The notes under the pieces: model-generated | What the model was told of the DNA's origin: nothing | What the model saw: only the letters and a program-made list of their open reading frames with translations | The model's database searches: none | Shown here: piece after piece, positions 8,196 through 15,926 of the stretch | Numbering within the stretch: the first letter of the stretch is position 1 | Layout of the letters: each line of letters opens with the position of its first letter | Assembly: GCF_040529335.1 (NCBI RefSeq) | Contig: NZ_CP159534.1 | Coordinates: forward strand, 62,001 to 126,000 | Direction: 5' to 3' | DNA length: 64,000 bases | Origin: Streptomyces sp. HUAS MG91 | GTDB lineage: Bacteria > Actinomycetota > Actinomycetes > Streptomycetales > Streptomycetaceae | Position numbers and translations under genes: made by a program

Positions 8196-8436
8196 CAGCG
8201 CGGCCAGCGGTAGAAACCGCAGTGCTGCCGTTTCTCATGAACATCGAACACCGCCTGGCGCAGGCGCCTCCCGAATCCGTGAACAGGCGCTGGCGGAACT
8301 CGTGAACAAAGCCAGTGGACTCAAGGGCGGTGCCCTGCGTGCAGGCGCCGTGGCTCGATCCGCAGGCGCAGCGACGCAGTGTGCTGCTCGCCTGCGTGTC
8401 GTACGGCCTGGCGGATGCGCAAGCCGTCCCGGGCCA

Positions 8437-8460
8437 CCCGTGACGGCTGACCATCACGGG
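8437..8460. promoter_or_regulatory. Dyad element, copy 1
   Basis: 7-bp arms CCCGTGA/TCACGGG around the 10-nt spacer CGGCTGACCA. A second copy 60 bp downstream keeps the GTGA-N10-TCAC core and changes the outer pairs together. Confidence 0.5.
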
Positions 8461-8496
8461 ATGGCGCATCCGAGCGGGCGTTGCAGTGCGCGTCAC

Positions 8497-8520
8497 CGCG
8501 TGACAGCTAGCCATCACGCG
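8497..8520. promoter_or_regulatory. Dyad element, copy 2
   Basis: 7-bp arms CGCGTGA/TCACGCG around CAGCTAGCCA. Compared with copy 1, the outer positions differ on both arms so that pairing is kept, while GTGAC, GCT, CCATCAC are constant. Confidence 0.5.
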
Positions 8521-8757
8521 CGAATGCCTCTCAGAGCCGTTCAACAGATCCGACGCCCAGGGGACGGAGACGGCGACGTCGTGCGCGGCGGTGAAGCCCT
8601 CCGCAATCAGGACCTGCGGGGTGGCCTCGCACATCCGGACGTGCTGCCAGACGAGGACTCGACGGCCCCTCCAACAACGCCGGACTGCGCCACAATTGGC
8701 GAGTCCCCCATACAGGTCACCAACCCGCCCAGGCCCGGCCCGGCCCGAAGGATCCAC

Positions 8758-9207
8758 ATGATCGAGTGCGTCCGCGCGGTCCTACTCACCCCCGCCGACC
8801 GGCTGCTGCTGATCCGCCGCACCTGGCCCGGCGGCATCCCCTACTGGACCCTGCCTGGCGGTCACGTCGAGCCCGACGACCTGGACCTGCACGCAGCACT
8901 GACCCGCGAGGTCTGCGAAGAGACTGGTGGCACCCCGGACGTCCTCGGCCAACTGTTGACCTTCGACGATACCCACCAACGCGACCACGTCTACCTTGCC
9001 CGGATCACCAGCTGGTCCGAATGCAGCCGAACCGGACCGGAGATCGACAACCCTGACCACGGCACCTACCAGCTCGAAGAAATCTCCCACACCTCCGCAG
9101 CCCTGGATACCCTCCCGTTGATCCCCGAGGCTGTCGCATCATTCCTGCAACGGACGGCAGCAACTGGAGAAGACCTCACCATCCTTGCCCACCCCAAGGC
9201 CCCGTGA
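8758..9207 (+). CDS. NUDIX hydrolase
   Basis: 149-aa protein. The Nudix motif is at about residues 37-60: GGHVEPDDLDLHAALTREVC followed by EETGG, with REVCEETG intact. It has Asp where the first motif Glu usually stands and one extra residue before REV, a mild departure from GX5EX7REUXEEXGU. Nudix enzymes hydrolyse nucleoside diphosphates linked to another moiety; substrate cannot be told here. ATG 8758 is the preferred start, giving the family's usual N-terminus (MIECVRAVLLTPADRLLLIR). Frames extending upstream to 8302 are not coding. Confidence 0.9.
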   Translation: MIECVRAVLLTPADRLLLIRRTWPGGIPYWTLPGGHVEPDDLDLHAALTREVCEETGGTPDVLGQLLTFDDTHQRDHVYLARITSWSECSRTGPEIDNPDHGTYQLEEISHTSAALDTLPLIPEAVASFLQRTAATGEDLTILAHPKAP

Positions 9208-9419
9208 GACCCCCGTGATGCCCGTCCACCTGCCACTGGGGCCAACTGACACCGAAAGCCGGGGCGATCCGAGACCGGAACAGCTCTCACAGAAAGCTGC
9301 CCCTTAGGCCAACTCAGGCCGGAAAGGTGGGGCCAGTTCAGATCGTTTACGCCAATCGCCCCAACACGTGGACACGGACCGTCCGTTAGTGCTTCTGAGT
9401 GCACATCAAGGAGGTCCGG

Positions 9420-9753
9420 ATGCTCGAAGGGGTACTGATCGCTGAAAGCCTGAGGGTTGGAGCGCAGATGGCTGGGATCCGTCTGCAGGTCACCAATCTC
9501 ACGCGAGTCGAGGTGACGGATGCGGCGGATGACCAGCCGCGACTGTGGACATTGCTGGACTTCACCGCCGAAGAGTCTGCGGCTCAGCATCTCGCGGATC
9601 ATCTGGCTTCATCCCTACTTCGACCGACACGTTCGTGATCTTCGCCAGCAAGATCTTCCGCTACCCCGCGGCCAAGCCGGGGGCCGTCAGGAGGCCCAGA
9701 ACTATGGGCGATCCGTCGGCATCCCGGAACAGCAACTCGATTGGCGGGACTGA
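9420..9753 (+). pseudogene. Conserved actinobacterial hypothetical, two frameshifts
   Basis: The ATG at 9420 has a strong ribosome binding site (AAGGAGG). Frame 1 reads MLEGVLIAESLRVGAQMAGI and continues to WTLLDFTAEESAAQHLADHL. Near 9610-9625 the reading moves to a second frame (TDTFVIFASKIFRYP), and near 9663-9668 to a third (RGQAGGRQEAQNYGRSVGIP, ending EQQLDWRD at 9753). The composite, about 110 aa, resembles a small conserved family of Streptomyces whose members end in a YGRSxGIPxxQLDW segment. Two single-base indels are needed, so it is probably a pseudogene. A strong terminator follows at once. Confidence 0.65.
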
Positions 9754-9756
9754 CCG

Positions 9757-9780
9757 AGGGCTCCGCGAGAGCGGAGCCCT
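9757..9780. terminator. Intrinsic terminator hairpin
   Basis: Perfect 10-bp stem AGGGCTCCGC/GCGGAGCCCT with a GAGA tetraloop, 3 bp after the stop codon of the broken gene at 9420-9753. Confidence 0.75.
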
Positions 9781-9802
9781 CTCCTCGACCCTGGGGACTT
9801 AG

Positions 9803-10670
9803 ACGTTGTCCTATGTGGTGAGGAGGAAGAGAACCGCAGCATGGGTCAGGGGACGTGGAGTTGGATCGTTCCGGACGGGCTGCGGGAGACTGCGAAGCCG
9901 CTGATTCCACCGTCGAGAGTGCGGCCGCAGGATGGCGGGACTTCGGACACACCTGATGAGACGCTGTTCGCCGCGATCATCTATGTGCTGGTCAGCGGAT
10001 GCGCCTGGCGACAACTGCCGCCCTGCTTCGGGATCTCGAAGTCGACCGCCCACCGCCGGTTCCTGATCTGGTCCAGGGCCGGTGTCTGGGCCCGCCTGCA
10101 CGAGGCCGTGCTCCACCAACTCGACGACGCCGGCCTCATCGACGTCACCCGTGTCGTGCTCGATACCGCCCATGTCCGCGCCAAAAAAAAGGGGGCGGAC
10201 ACACAGGTCCGAGCCCCGTGGACCGGCGCAAGCCGGGTACCAAGATGCACATTCTGTCGGACGCGAACGGACTGCCCCTGGCCGTCGGGATCTCCGCGGT
10301 GAACGTCCACGACAGCGAAGGCTTGAAGCCGATGATTGCGGGTCTCCAAACGCAACACGACCCTCACCGCGGCCGCCGTTGCAAACCCCAACGCCTCCAC
10401 GCCGACAAGGCCTACGACGTTCCCCACCTGCGGCGATGGCTCTGGGGCAAACACATCGGCGTCCGCATCGCGCGCAAGGGCATCGAATCCAGCGAACGAT
10501 TGGGACGTCGCAGGTGGGTGATCGAACGGACCCTGTCCTGGCTGACCGGCTACCGCAGACTCAGCCCCTGCTACGAACGCCAACCCGCCAACTACCTGGC
10601 CTTCCTCGGACTCGCAGCCGCCCTGTGCGGCGACAAGCGACTGCTCCACCTCACCACATAGGACAACATC
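9803..10670 (+). mobile_element. IS5-family insertion sequence (IS427-like), 868 bp
   Basis: Ends are defined by near-perfect inverted repeats: GTTGTCCTATGTGGTGAGG just inside the left end and its complement at 10650-10668. The element is flanked by the direct repeat TTAG (9799-9802 and 10671-10674), the YTAR-type target duplication of the IS427 subgroup. It carries one transposase split by a -1 frameshift. Confidence 0.85.
9841..10661 (+). CDS. IS5-family transposase, -1 frameshift (orfA/orfB)
   Basis: orfA (9841 to 10302 if unshifted) gives the N-terminal half: WRQLPPCFGISKSTAHRRF and LDTAHVRAKKKG, with the first catalytic Asp in LDTAHV. orfB, in the -1 frame, continues PVDRRKPGTKMHILSDANGL, HADKAYD (second Asp) and WVIERTLSWLTGYRRL (Glu), ending at 10661. 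The frames join at A8G5 (10183-10195), a classic slippery run for programmed frameshifting in this subgroup. The catalytic residues are all present, so the element may be active. orfA alone would end in a short unrelated tail. Confidence 0.88.
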
Positions 10671-10726
10671 TTAGACGCGACCGCAGGATCCCAGGGCTAC
10701 CGTCGAAATCCCTACGGCAGCCCTGA

Positions 10727-11737
10727 TTACCGGGAACCCGCCACAGGCCACGACTTGTAGAAGGACTCCTCCAGGTAGGCGGCCTCGTGAGGCTGGTAGG
10801 GCTCCTCCAAGTAGGCGGCCTCTTCTTCATCGAGGACGACGTCCACCGCGGCGACCGCGTCGTCCAGCTGGGCCGCCTTGGTGACCCCGACGATGGGCGA
10901 GGTCACCGCCGGGTTGCGCATGACCCAGGCCAGGGCGACCTGGGCCGCGGACAGACCCCGTTTGCGGGCGATCTCGTGGACGCGCTCGGCCACCGCCTGG
11001 TCCCCGTCGCGGTAGAGGATCTTGGCGCCCTCGTCGGTCTCGGCACGCGCCGAGGCGGTGTCCCGGCCCCGCGTCAGCCTGCCCCGCGCCAGCGGGCTCC
11101 ACGGGACCACGCCGACGCCCTGGTCGGCACAGAGCGGGAGCATCTCCCGCTCTGCTTCGCGGTGAATGAGGTTGTAGTGGTCCTGCATCGACACGAACCG
11201 GGTCCAGCCGTTCAGGTCAGCCAGGTACAGGGCCTTGGCGAACTGCCAGGCGTACATCGAAGAGGCTCCGATGTAGCGGACCTTCCCCGACTTGACCGCG
11301 TCGTGCAGCGCCTCGAGGGTCTCCTCGATCGGGGTGCCGTAGTCCCAGCGGTGGATCTGGTACAGGTCGATGTAGTCGGTTCCAAGTCGCTTCAGGGAGG
11401 CGTCGAGCTCGGCGAAGATCGCCTTGCGGGACAGCCCGGAGCCGTTCGGGCCGGGGCGCATCCGCATCCAGACTTTGGTGGCGAGGACGACCTCCTCGCG
11501 CCGGGTGAAGTCCTTGACCGCCTGGCCGACGATCTCCTCGCTGCTTCCGGCGCTGTATCCATTGGCTGTGTCGAGGAAGTTGACGCCGGCCGCGAGGGCC
11601 TGCTTGATGATGTCCCGGCTGGCATCCGCGCCCAGCGACCAGGGATCGCCGCCCCGGTCCGGCTCACCGAAGCTCATGCAGCCGAGGGCGATTGCGGAGA
11701 CTTCCAGCCCGGTCGTTCCGAGTTTGGTGTATCGCAT
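10727..11737 (-). CDS. Aldo/keto reductase
   Basis: 336-aa NADPH-dependent aldo/keto reductase of the (beta/alpha)8 fold. The tetrad is readable: Asp and Tyr in DTANGYSAGSSEE, Lys in VVLATKVW, His in YQIHRWDYG. The cofactor segment SPIVGVTKAAQLDDAV follows. The C-terminus contains an in-frame 36-bp tandem duplication: EAAYLEEPYQPH is followed by EAAYLEESFYKS (10766-10786 versus 10802-10822), so the tail is longer than usual. The ATG at 11737 has GGAGGC just upstream and a MerR-type promoter overlapping the leader, which suggests induction by an electrophile- or redox-sensing MerR protein not encoded nearby. Confidence 0.9.
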   Translation of the reverse strand: MRYTKLGTTGLEVSAIALGCMSFGEPDRGGDPWSLGADASRDIIKQALAAGVNFLDTANGYSAGSSEEIVGQAVKDFTRREEVVLATKVWMRMRPGPNGSGLSRKAIFAELDASLKRLGTDYIDLYQIHRWDYGTPIEETLEALHDAVKSGKVRYIGASSMYAWQFAKALYLADLNGWTRFVSMQDHYNLIHREAEREMLPLCADQGVGVVPWSPLARGRLTRGRDTASARAETDEGAKILYRDGDQAVAERVHEIARKRGLSAAQVALAWVMRNPAVTSPIVGVTKAAQLDDAVAAVDVVLDEEEAAYLEEPYQPHEAAYLEESFYKSWPVAGSR

Positions 11738-11744
11738 GCCTCCG

Positions 11745-11775
11745 AACCTAGGAGTTGGAGTGCGCTCTAACGCAA
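11745..11775 (-). promoter_or_regulatory. MerR-type promoter/operator
   Basis: On the minus strand TTGCGT (11775-11770) and TAGGTT (11750-11745) are separated by 19 bp, the over-long spacer used by MerR activators. The spacer contains the dyad TTAGAG-CGCA-CTCCAA (11770-11755). This drives the aldo/keto reductase gene. Confidence 0.7.
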
Positions 11776-12265
11776 GTACCGCTGGGTCCGGAATTCGGAG
11801 GCGTGCGGCATGCGCGCCGTGTCAGGTTTCGACCGTTCCGCCCAGACGTATAAGAGAATCCAGCAGCAGCGAGTAACAAACTGTCAATTCTCAGCCGAGC
11901 GCGTGTTGTACTGCTCAGCCCCCGACAGCAGACCGCCCTTGCGGGTCCGTCGCCACGACCGATCATCGCTCGATCACTGAGAACTCCTCATAAAATGATC
12001 AACGGCGCTGAGGTGTGCGCTCGTTGTCGGATGCCGCATGCAGGCCTCGTTGGTTGCCGCCCGGCCTGCTCAGTGGTGCTCGAACATCACTCGACCCTGA
12101 TCTCTGGATGGGCTGTTGTTACGGACACGCGGGCGACCTCCGCACGATCATGCGTCCCGGCCGAGGTGCGCCGGTCAAGACGAAGGGCGCCTCGACGTTC
12201 GGTGAACACTCAGGTGAACGACCTCGTTCGAGGAGCAGTTCGGCTCATCGGTAGCCTGCATCACC
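11776..12265. other. Stretch without a supported gene
   Basis: Beyond the MerR-type promoter I see no gene here. An open frame from 11995 runs to 13074 on the plus strand, but its composition is wrong and it overlaps the glutaredoxin-like gene in another frame. Confidence 0.5.
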
Positions 12266-12703
12266 ATGATGCGCGCGTGGGTCTTGCCGATGCTGTTTGT
12301 GCTCTGCGGCCTGGCAGTTGCGACTGGACTGATCTTCGGCGGGAGCCCGGGCGCAGCCGCAGCACTCCTGCTTGCGTTCCTGGCGTTCGCCGGCGTGAAC
12401 TCGCCTCTGATCTTCCCGAGGTCGATCGGCGCGCTGGAGGCGCAACGCCGCAGCGCGGTCGACGGCCGGCCAGTCGTCTTCTGGCGGCCGGGCTGCCAGT
12501 ACTGCATACGACTGCGCATCCGGCTGGGTCGCAGCGCCCGCCAACTGCACTGGGTCAACATCTGGCGCGACCCGGCAGCAGCCGCAGCGGTGAGAGCAGC
12601 CAACGACGGCAACGAGACCGTGCCGACCGTCGTCCTGGCGGGGCGGCCACACACCAACCCCGATCCTGCATGGGTGCGCGAACGGCTCCCTCCTTCAGCG
12701 TGA
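12266..12703 (+). CDS. Membrane-anchored glutaredoxin-like protein
   Basis: 145-aa protein. Two hydrophobic N-terminal helices (about residues 3-23 and 29-50) are followed by a thioredoxin-fold segment: VVFWRPGCQYCIRLRIRL with a CxxC redox site (CQYC, about residues 76-79), then HWVNIWRDPAAAAAVRAAND and the cis-Pro region ETVPTVVLAG. This is the mycoredoxin/glutaredoxin pattern of actinobacteria, here fused to membrane helices, so disulfide exchange at the cytoplasmic face of the membrane is plausible. The partner is unknown. It stands alone with no linked oxidoreductase. Confidence 0.75.
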   Translation: MMRAWVLPMLFVLCGLAVATGLIFGGSPGAAAALLLAFLAFAGVNSPLIFPRSIGALEAQRRSAVDGRPVVFWRPGCQYCIRLRIRLGRSARQLHWVNIWRDPAAAAAVRAANDGNETVPTVVLAGRPHTNPDPAWVRERLPPSA

Positions 12704-13118
12704 TCAGAAACCACGACTACCGGAGGGGTGCCCGCAGACTCCAAGGCACCGGAGGCAGGAGACAGGCCCAGCTCGTTGTTCAGGATGACGCAGGAGATCT
12801 GCAACGCCGAGGGTCACGCGCCCCTTCGAGAACGCCGCACTGTTCGAACGGCAGGGGCAGGCCGAGACGGCCATGGACGCGTCTGCCGAGGACGGCGCGG
12901 GCTGTTCTCTTCACACGCACGCCGTTCGCCTGCAGTTGCGCCGTGCTGTCGACTGCTCTTCCTATCAGCCGACGGGCCTTTGCAACCAGGCGGCAGCAGG
13001 CGGCGTTCAGGATCCTTTCAGGTTCGCAGCCAGTTGAGGAAACACCCGATCCAGGAGCCGAAAAGCCCTGGTAAAGAGGGCCTGGGTGCGGGGCGTCCGC
13101 CGTGTCATCGTGCGGGCC
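12704..13118. other. Intergenic region ahead of the COG4705 gene
   Basis: No supported gene; minus-strand frames across it are shadows that run through the next gene. It contains the TTCAGG direct repeat at 13006-13023, about 95 bp upstream of the start at 13119. Confidence 0.5.
13006..13023 (+). promoter_or_regulatory. TTCAGG direct repeat (putative OmpR-type site)
   Basis: TTCAGGATCCTTTCAGGT: two TTCAGG units 12 bp apart, the geometry of OmpR-family response-regulator sites. The same motif, GTCAGGATGCGTTCAGGT, precedes the paralogous gene at 26330-27154 (minus strand, 27193-27176). Confidence 0.55.
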
Positions 13119-13916
13119 ATGAACGCAGAGCACGTCCTCGACCACCGCGACGACCACCCCCTCGCCCCAGATCTTGTCCGCCGCACGGCGAACAAGGTTC
13201 CCGAGGTGACGGTCTACTTCTGGATCATCAAGGTACTGACCACAGGCATGGGCGAGACCGCGTCCGATTTCCTGGCCAAGGCCCTCAACCCGGCCCTGGC
13301 CGTCGGGATCGGGGGGCTCGGATTCGTCGTGTCCCTGGTTCTTCAGTTCTCGCTGCGCCGGTATGTGGCGTGGATCTACTGGACCGGGATCGTCATGGTC
13401 AGCGTGTTCGGCACCATGGCCGCCGATGTGCTGCACGTCGCCCTCGGTGTCCCGTACGCCATATCCACACCGTTCTTCGCACTCGTGCTGGCCGTCGTGT
13501 TCGGCTGGTGGTACGCGAGTGAGCGGACGCTGTCCATTCACCGCATCGACTCGCGGCGTCGGGAGTTGTTCTACTGGGCCGCCGTGTTGTCCACCTTCGC
13601 GCTGGGCACCGCGGCCGGCGACCTGACCGCCTCCGCCGGCCTTCGCTATCTCGGCTCGGCCGTGCTGTTCGCCGTCGCCATCTGCATCCCAGCCGTCCTG
13701 CACCGATCCGGCCTGCTGGGTGCGGTGGCCGCGTTCTGGGGCGCGTACGTCATCACACGGCCACTGGGCGCTTCCCTGGCGGACTGGATGGCCCTGCCGC
13801 ACAACCGCGCAGGCCTCGCGATGGGTCTCGGGCCGGTCACTCTCTCCTGGGCAGTCGCCATCATCGGGCTGGTCGCCTATATGGCCATCTCGAAGAGGGA
13901 CGCCCCGACCGCCTGA
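13119..13916 (+). CDS. COG4705-family membrane protein
   Basis: 265-aa polytopic protein with about 7-8 hydrophobic helices and a conserved N-terminal segment NKVPEVTVYFWIIKVLTTGM followed by GETASDFL. Other family landmarks are SERTLSIHRIDSRRRELFYW, FALGTAAGDLTA and AYVITRPLGASLADW. Family members are uncharacterised membrane-anchored proteins (COG4705) often found near two-component systems. It is a paralogue of the product at 26330-27154, and the two share an upstream TTCAGG repeat, so both are probably targets of the two-component system at 24277-26306. A hairpin terminator follows. Start ATG 13119 is chosen over GTG 13086. Confidence 0.85.
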   Translation: MNAEHVLDHRDDHPLAPDLVRRTANKVPEVTVYFWIIKVLTTGMGETASDFLAKALNPALAVGIGGLGFVVSLVLQFSLRRYVAWIYWTGIVMVSVFGTMAADVLHVALGVPYAISTPFFALVLAVVFGWWYASERTLSIHRIDSRRRELFYWAAVLSTFALGTAAGDLTASAGLRYLGSAVLFAVAICIPAVLHRSGLLGAVAAFWGAYVITRPLGASLADWMALPHNRAGLAMGLGPVTLSWAVAIIGLVAYMAISKRDAPTA

Positions 13917-13930
13917 CAACTCCGGCCGGA

Positions 13931-13969
13931 GAGGTCGTCAATGCCCGCAGCGGCATCACTGACGACCTC
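13931..13969. terminator. Two-tier hairpin terminator
   Basis: Outer 10-bp stem GAGGTCGTCA/TGACGACCTC (13931-13940, 13960-13969) and inner stem ATGCC/GGCAT (13941-13945, 13952-13956), 14 bp after the COG4705 gene. Confidence 0.7.
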
Positions 13970-14052
13970 GGGCACTCTTGACACCCCGCCATCGCTCACA
14001 GCCACGTAGGCCATTGACATGCGGCATTCGATTCCCGGGCTCTTCTGCGCGG

Positions 14053-14310
14053 TCAGGCCCCAAGAGCACGTAGATCCTTGGGCTGGAAGGCTCCACGCTC
14101 CGCCAGTCCCTCGGAGACGCGGCAGAGGAACTCCACCCGTTCAAGGACGACCTTCGTCTCCGCCTCCCGCTCGTCCAGCCAGACAAGCTGATCACGGTTG
14201 TCGGCCGTGAGGAGGGCCCTCCAGCTCAGCGTCCAGGTACGAAAGTTCGGGGACGGCCCGCACCGTGCTGCCCGTCACTGCGGCGGCCAGCACGGCATGC
14301 GCCGAGCGCG
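14053..14310 (-). pseudogene. 3' remnant of an unrecognised gene
   Basis: The minus strand encodes a coherent helical C-terminus, VWLDEREAETKVVLERVEFL then CRVSEGLAERGAFQPKDLRA, ending at 14053. Upstream, SAHAVLAAAVTGSTVRAVPE and LSYLDAELEG lie in a different frame, so an indel near 14213-14222 is inferred. No start codon or domain is recognisable. It abuts the truncated SDR gene and belongs to the same decayed patch. Confidence 0.35.
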
Positions 14311-14313
14311 GGC

Positions 14314-14886
14314 TCACCGGGGGATCGGTGTGGCGCCGGTCGCGGCGAGGGACAGGTCCCACAGTCGGGCCGCCTCGTCCGGGTCGACGGCGTAGGCGCG
14401 GACGCCGCCGTCATCCATGGCGGTGCCAGGTGCGGTGACCCGGGCGACGTCGCAGTCCTCAAGGTAGAGGCCGCCGCGTCCTTCGAGGGCCCGGGACGTG
14501 GCGGCCCACAGACCGGTGGCGGCTCCTTGGGAGGGAGTCTTGAAACCGTCGCCGATGACATTGCCGCGCTCGTCCACCCAGCCCCGGTCCATCTGTGCCT
14601 GGAGCGTCATCTCGCGCTGGAGCCCTGTGATGATCTTGCCGGGATGCAGAGCGAACGCCCGTACGCCATCGCCCTTTCCCACGGCGTCGAGGTGAACGGC
14701 GAACAGGGCGTTGGCGGTCTTGGCCTGGCCGTAGGCCAGCCACTTGTCGTAGCCGGTACGGAAGTGCGGGTCGTGCCAGCGGATGCCGGTCAGGGTGTGC
14801 CCGGCCGAGCTGTTGACGACGACACGCGCACCGTCGGAGGCGGCGGTCAGGAGCGGATAGAGGAGGAGTGCCGGTCCGTCATCGGG
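14314..14886 (-). pseudogene. Short-chain dehydrogenase, N-terminus deleted
   Basis: The frame ending at 14314 carries the C-terminal two thirds of an SDR: RVVVNSSAGHTLTGIRWHD (catalytic Ser region), KWLAYGQAKTANALFAVHL (YxxxK), VRAFALHPGKIITGLQREM, and a terminal GATPIPR. The Rossmann GxxxGxG part is missing: at about 14886 the frame meets the 3' end of the FAH gene (stop at 14888-14890). No start codon with a ribosome binding site exists, so this is a truncated remnant, possibly read through from the upstream catabolic operon. Confidence 0.7.
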
Positions 14887-14887
14887 T

Positions 14888-15859
14888 TCACGGTCGTTCC
14901 CTGCCGCGTGGCCGCCCTGTCGCGATGGTCACCGGCTCCGCTCCGGGAACCACGGTGTTCGTCAGGGTGCCGATGCCCTCGACCGTGAGGGTGACCGTGT
15001 CCCCGGCCTTCAGGGGCGGCGGGGTCCGCTCACCGCGCAGTCCCCAGAGTTCGGCCAGGCATCCGCCGTTGCCGCAGGTGCCCGAGCCGAGGACGTCGCC
15101 GGGGACGACGCGGGTGCCGCGCGAGGCGTAGGCGATCATCTCCTCGAAGGTCCAGCTCATGTTGGACAGCAGGTCCTCGCCGACGATCTCACCGTTGACC
15201 CGGGCGGTGAGGGCGAGGCGCAGGAAGCCTTCGTGGTCGCGGTACCGCTCCAGTTCGTCGGCCGTGACGAGGTACGGGCCGAGCGTGCCGGCCGTGTCCT
15301 TGCCCTTGCAGGGGCCGAGGCCCACCCGCATCTCGGCGGACTGCAGATCGCGGGCGGACCAGTCGTTGAAGACCGTGTAGCCGATGATGTGGTCGCGGGC
15401 CCGTTCCGGGGTGAGGTCGTGGCCCTCGCGGCCGATGACGGCGGCGACTTCGAGTTCGTAGTCCAGAACGGTCGATCCGGGCGGCATCGGGATGCCGGCG
15501 CCCGGTCCGAACACCGCGTGCGGGTTGGTGAAGTAGAACGTCGGCGCGGCGTACCACTGCTCGGGCACTCCGGCAGCGCCGTCGACTGATCGGCGTACGC
15601 CTTCGACGTGCTCCTCGAAGGTGACGAAGTCCCTGATCGACGCGGGCTCCAGGGGCGCCAGGAGCCGCACCTCGGAAACGTGCGGGCCCGGCGGCGCATC
15701 GCGTGCGGCAGCGCCCGTGTCCAGCAATGACGGCAGGCCGGTGCCCTCGGCCAGGAGGCCGTTCAGGGTGCGGACTCCGGGCACGGGATGCAGGGTGCCG
15801 TCGTCCCCGACGACGGCCACGTGCCGGCGTTCACGGTGGAGGTAGGCGGCGAAGCGCAT
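14888..15859 (-). CDS. Fumarylacetoacetate hydrolase-family enzyme
   Basis: 323-aa enzyme. The FAH core spans about residues 70-300: NPHAVFGPGAGIPMPPGSTV, LDYELEVAAVIGREGHDLTP (metal-binding E-x-E), YTVFNDWSARDLQ, GKDTAGTLGPYLVTADEL and a closing PGDVLGSGTCGNGGC. Members hydrolyse, hydrate or decarboxylate 2-oxo acids from ring cleavage, using a divalent metal. The start MRFAAYL at 15859 has AGGAGAA upstream, better than 15886. It is the last intact gene of a minus-strand operon behind the extradiol dioxygenase, so it probably acts on the ring-fission product. Confidence 0.9.
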   Translation of the reverse strand: MRFAAYLHRERRHVAVVGDDGTLHPVPGVRTLNGLLAEGTGLPSLLDTGAAARDAPPGPHVSEVRLLAPLEPASIRDFVTFEEHVEGVRRSVDGAAGVPEQWYAAPTFYFTNPHAVFGPGAGIPMPPGSTVLDYELEVAAVIGREGHDLTPERARDHIIGYTVFNDWSARDLQSAEMRVGLGPCKGKDTAGTLGPYLVTADELERYRDHEGFLRLALTARVNGEIVGEDLLSNMSWTFEEMIAYASRGTRVVPGDVLGSGTCGNGGCLAELWGLRGERTPPPLKAGDTVTLTVEGIGTLTNTVVPGAEPVTIATGRPRGRERP

Positions 15860-15926
15860 GAGGAGTTCTCCTGGCGGCGAGGGCAACAGGGGCGGGGCGT
15901 GGACGGGGTGGTCGGGGCGGAGTCGG

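Larger units (their letters stand above)
8196..8757. other. Gene-free stretch with paired hairpins
   Basis: No supported coding frame. Open frames on both strands (8302 onward plus; 8155-8757 minus) have erratic composition and no domain. The only structure seen is the pair of related dyads at 8437-8460 and 8497-8520. Confidence 0.5.

Noticed and set aside
8155..8757. 200-aa minus-strand ORF upstream of the NUDIX gene
   Set aside because: Irregular composition, no start signal and no recognisable domain; it also overlaps the 3' end of the glycosidase-like gene.
11995..13074. 359-aa plus-strand ORF
   Set aside because: It overlaps the glutaredoxin-like gene in another frame, has Arg/Ser-rich shadow composition and no ribosome binding site.
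12780..13919. 379-aa minus-strand ORF
   Set aside because: Antisense to the COG4705 gene, whose frame has clear helices and family motifs.
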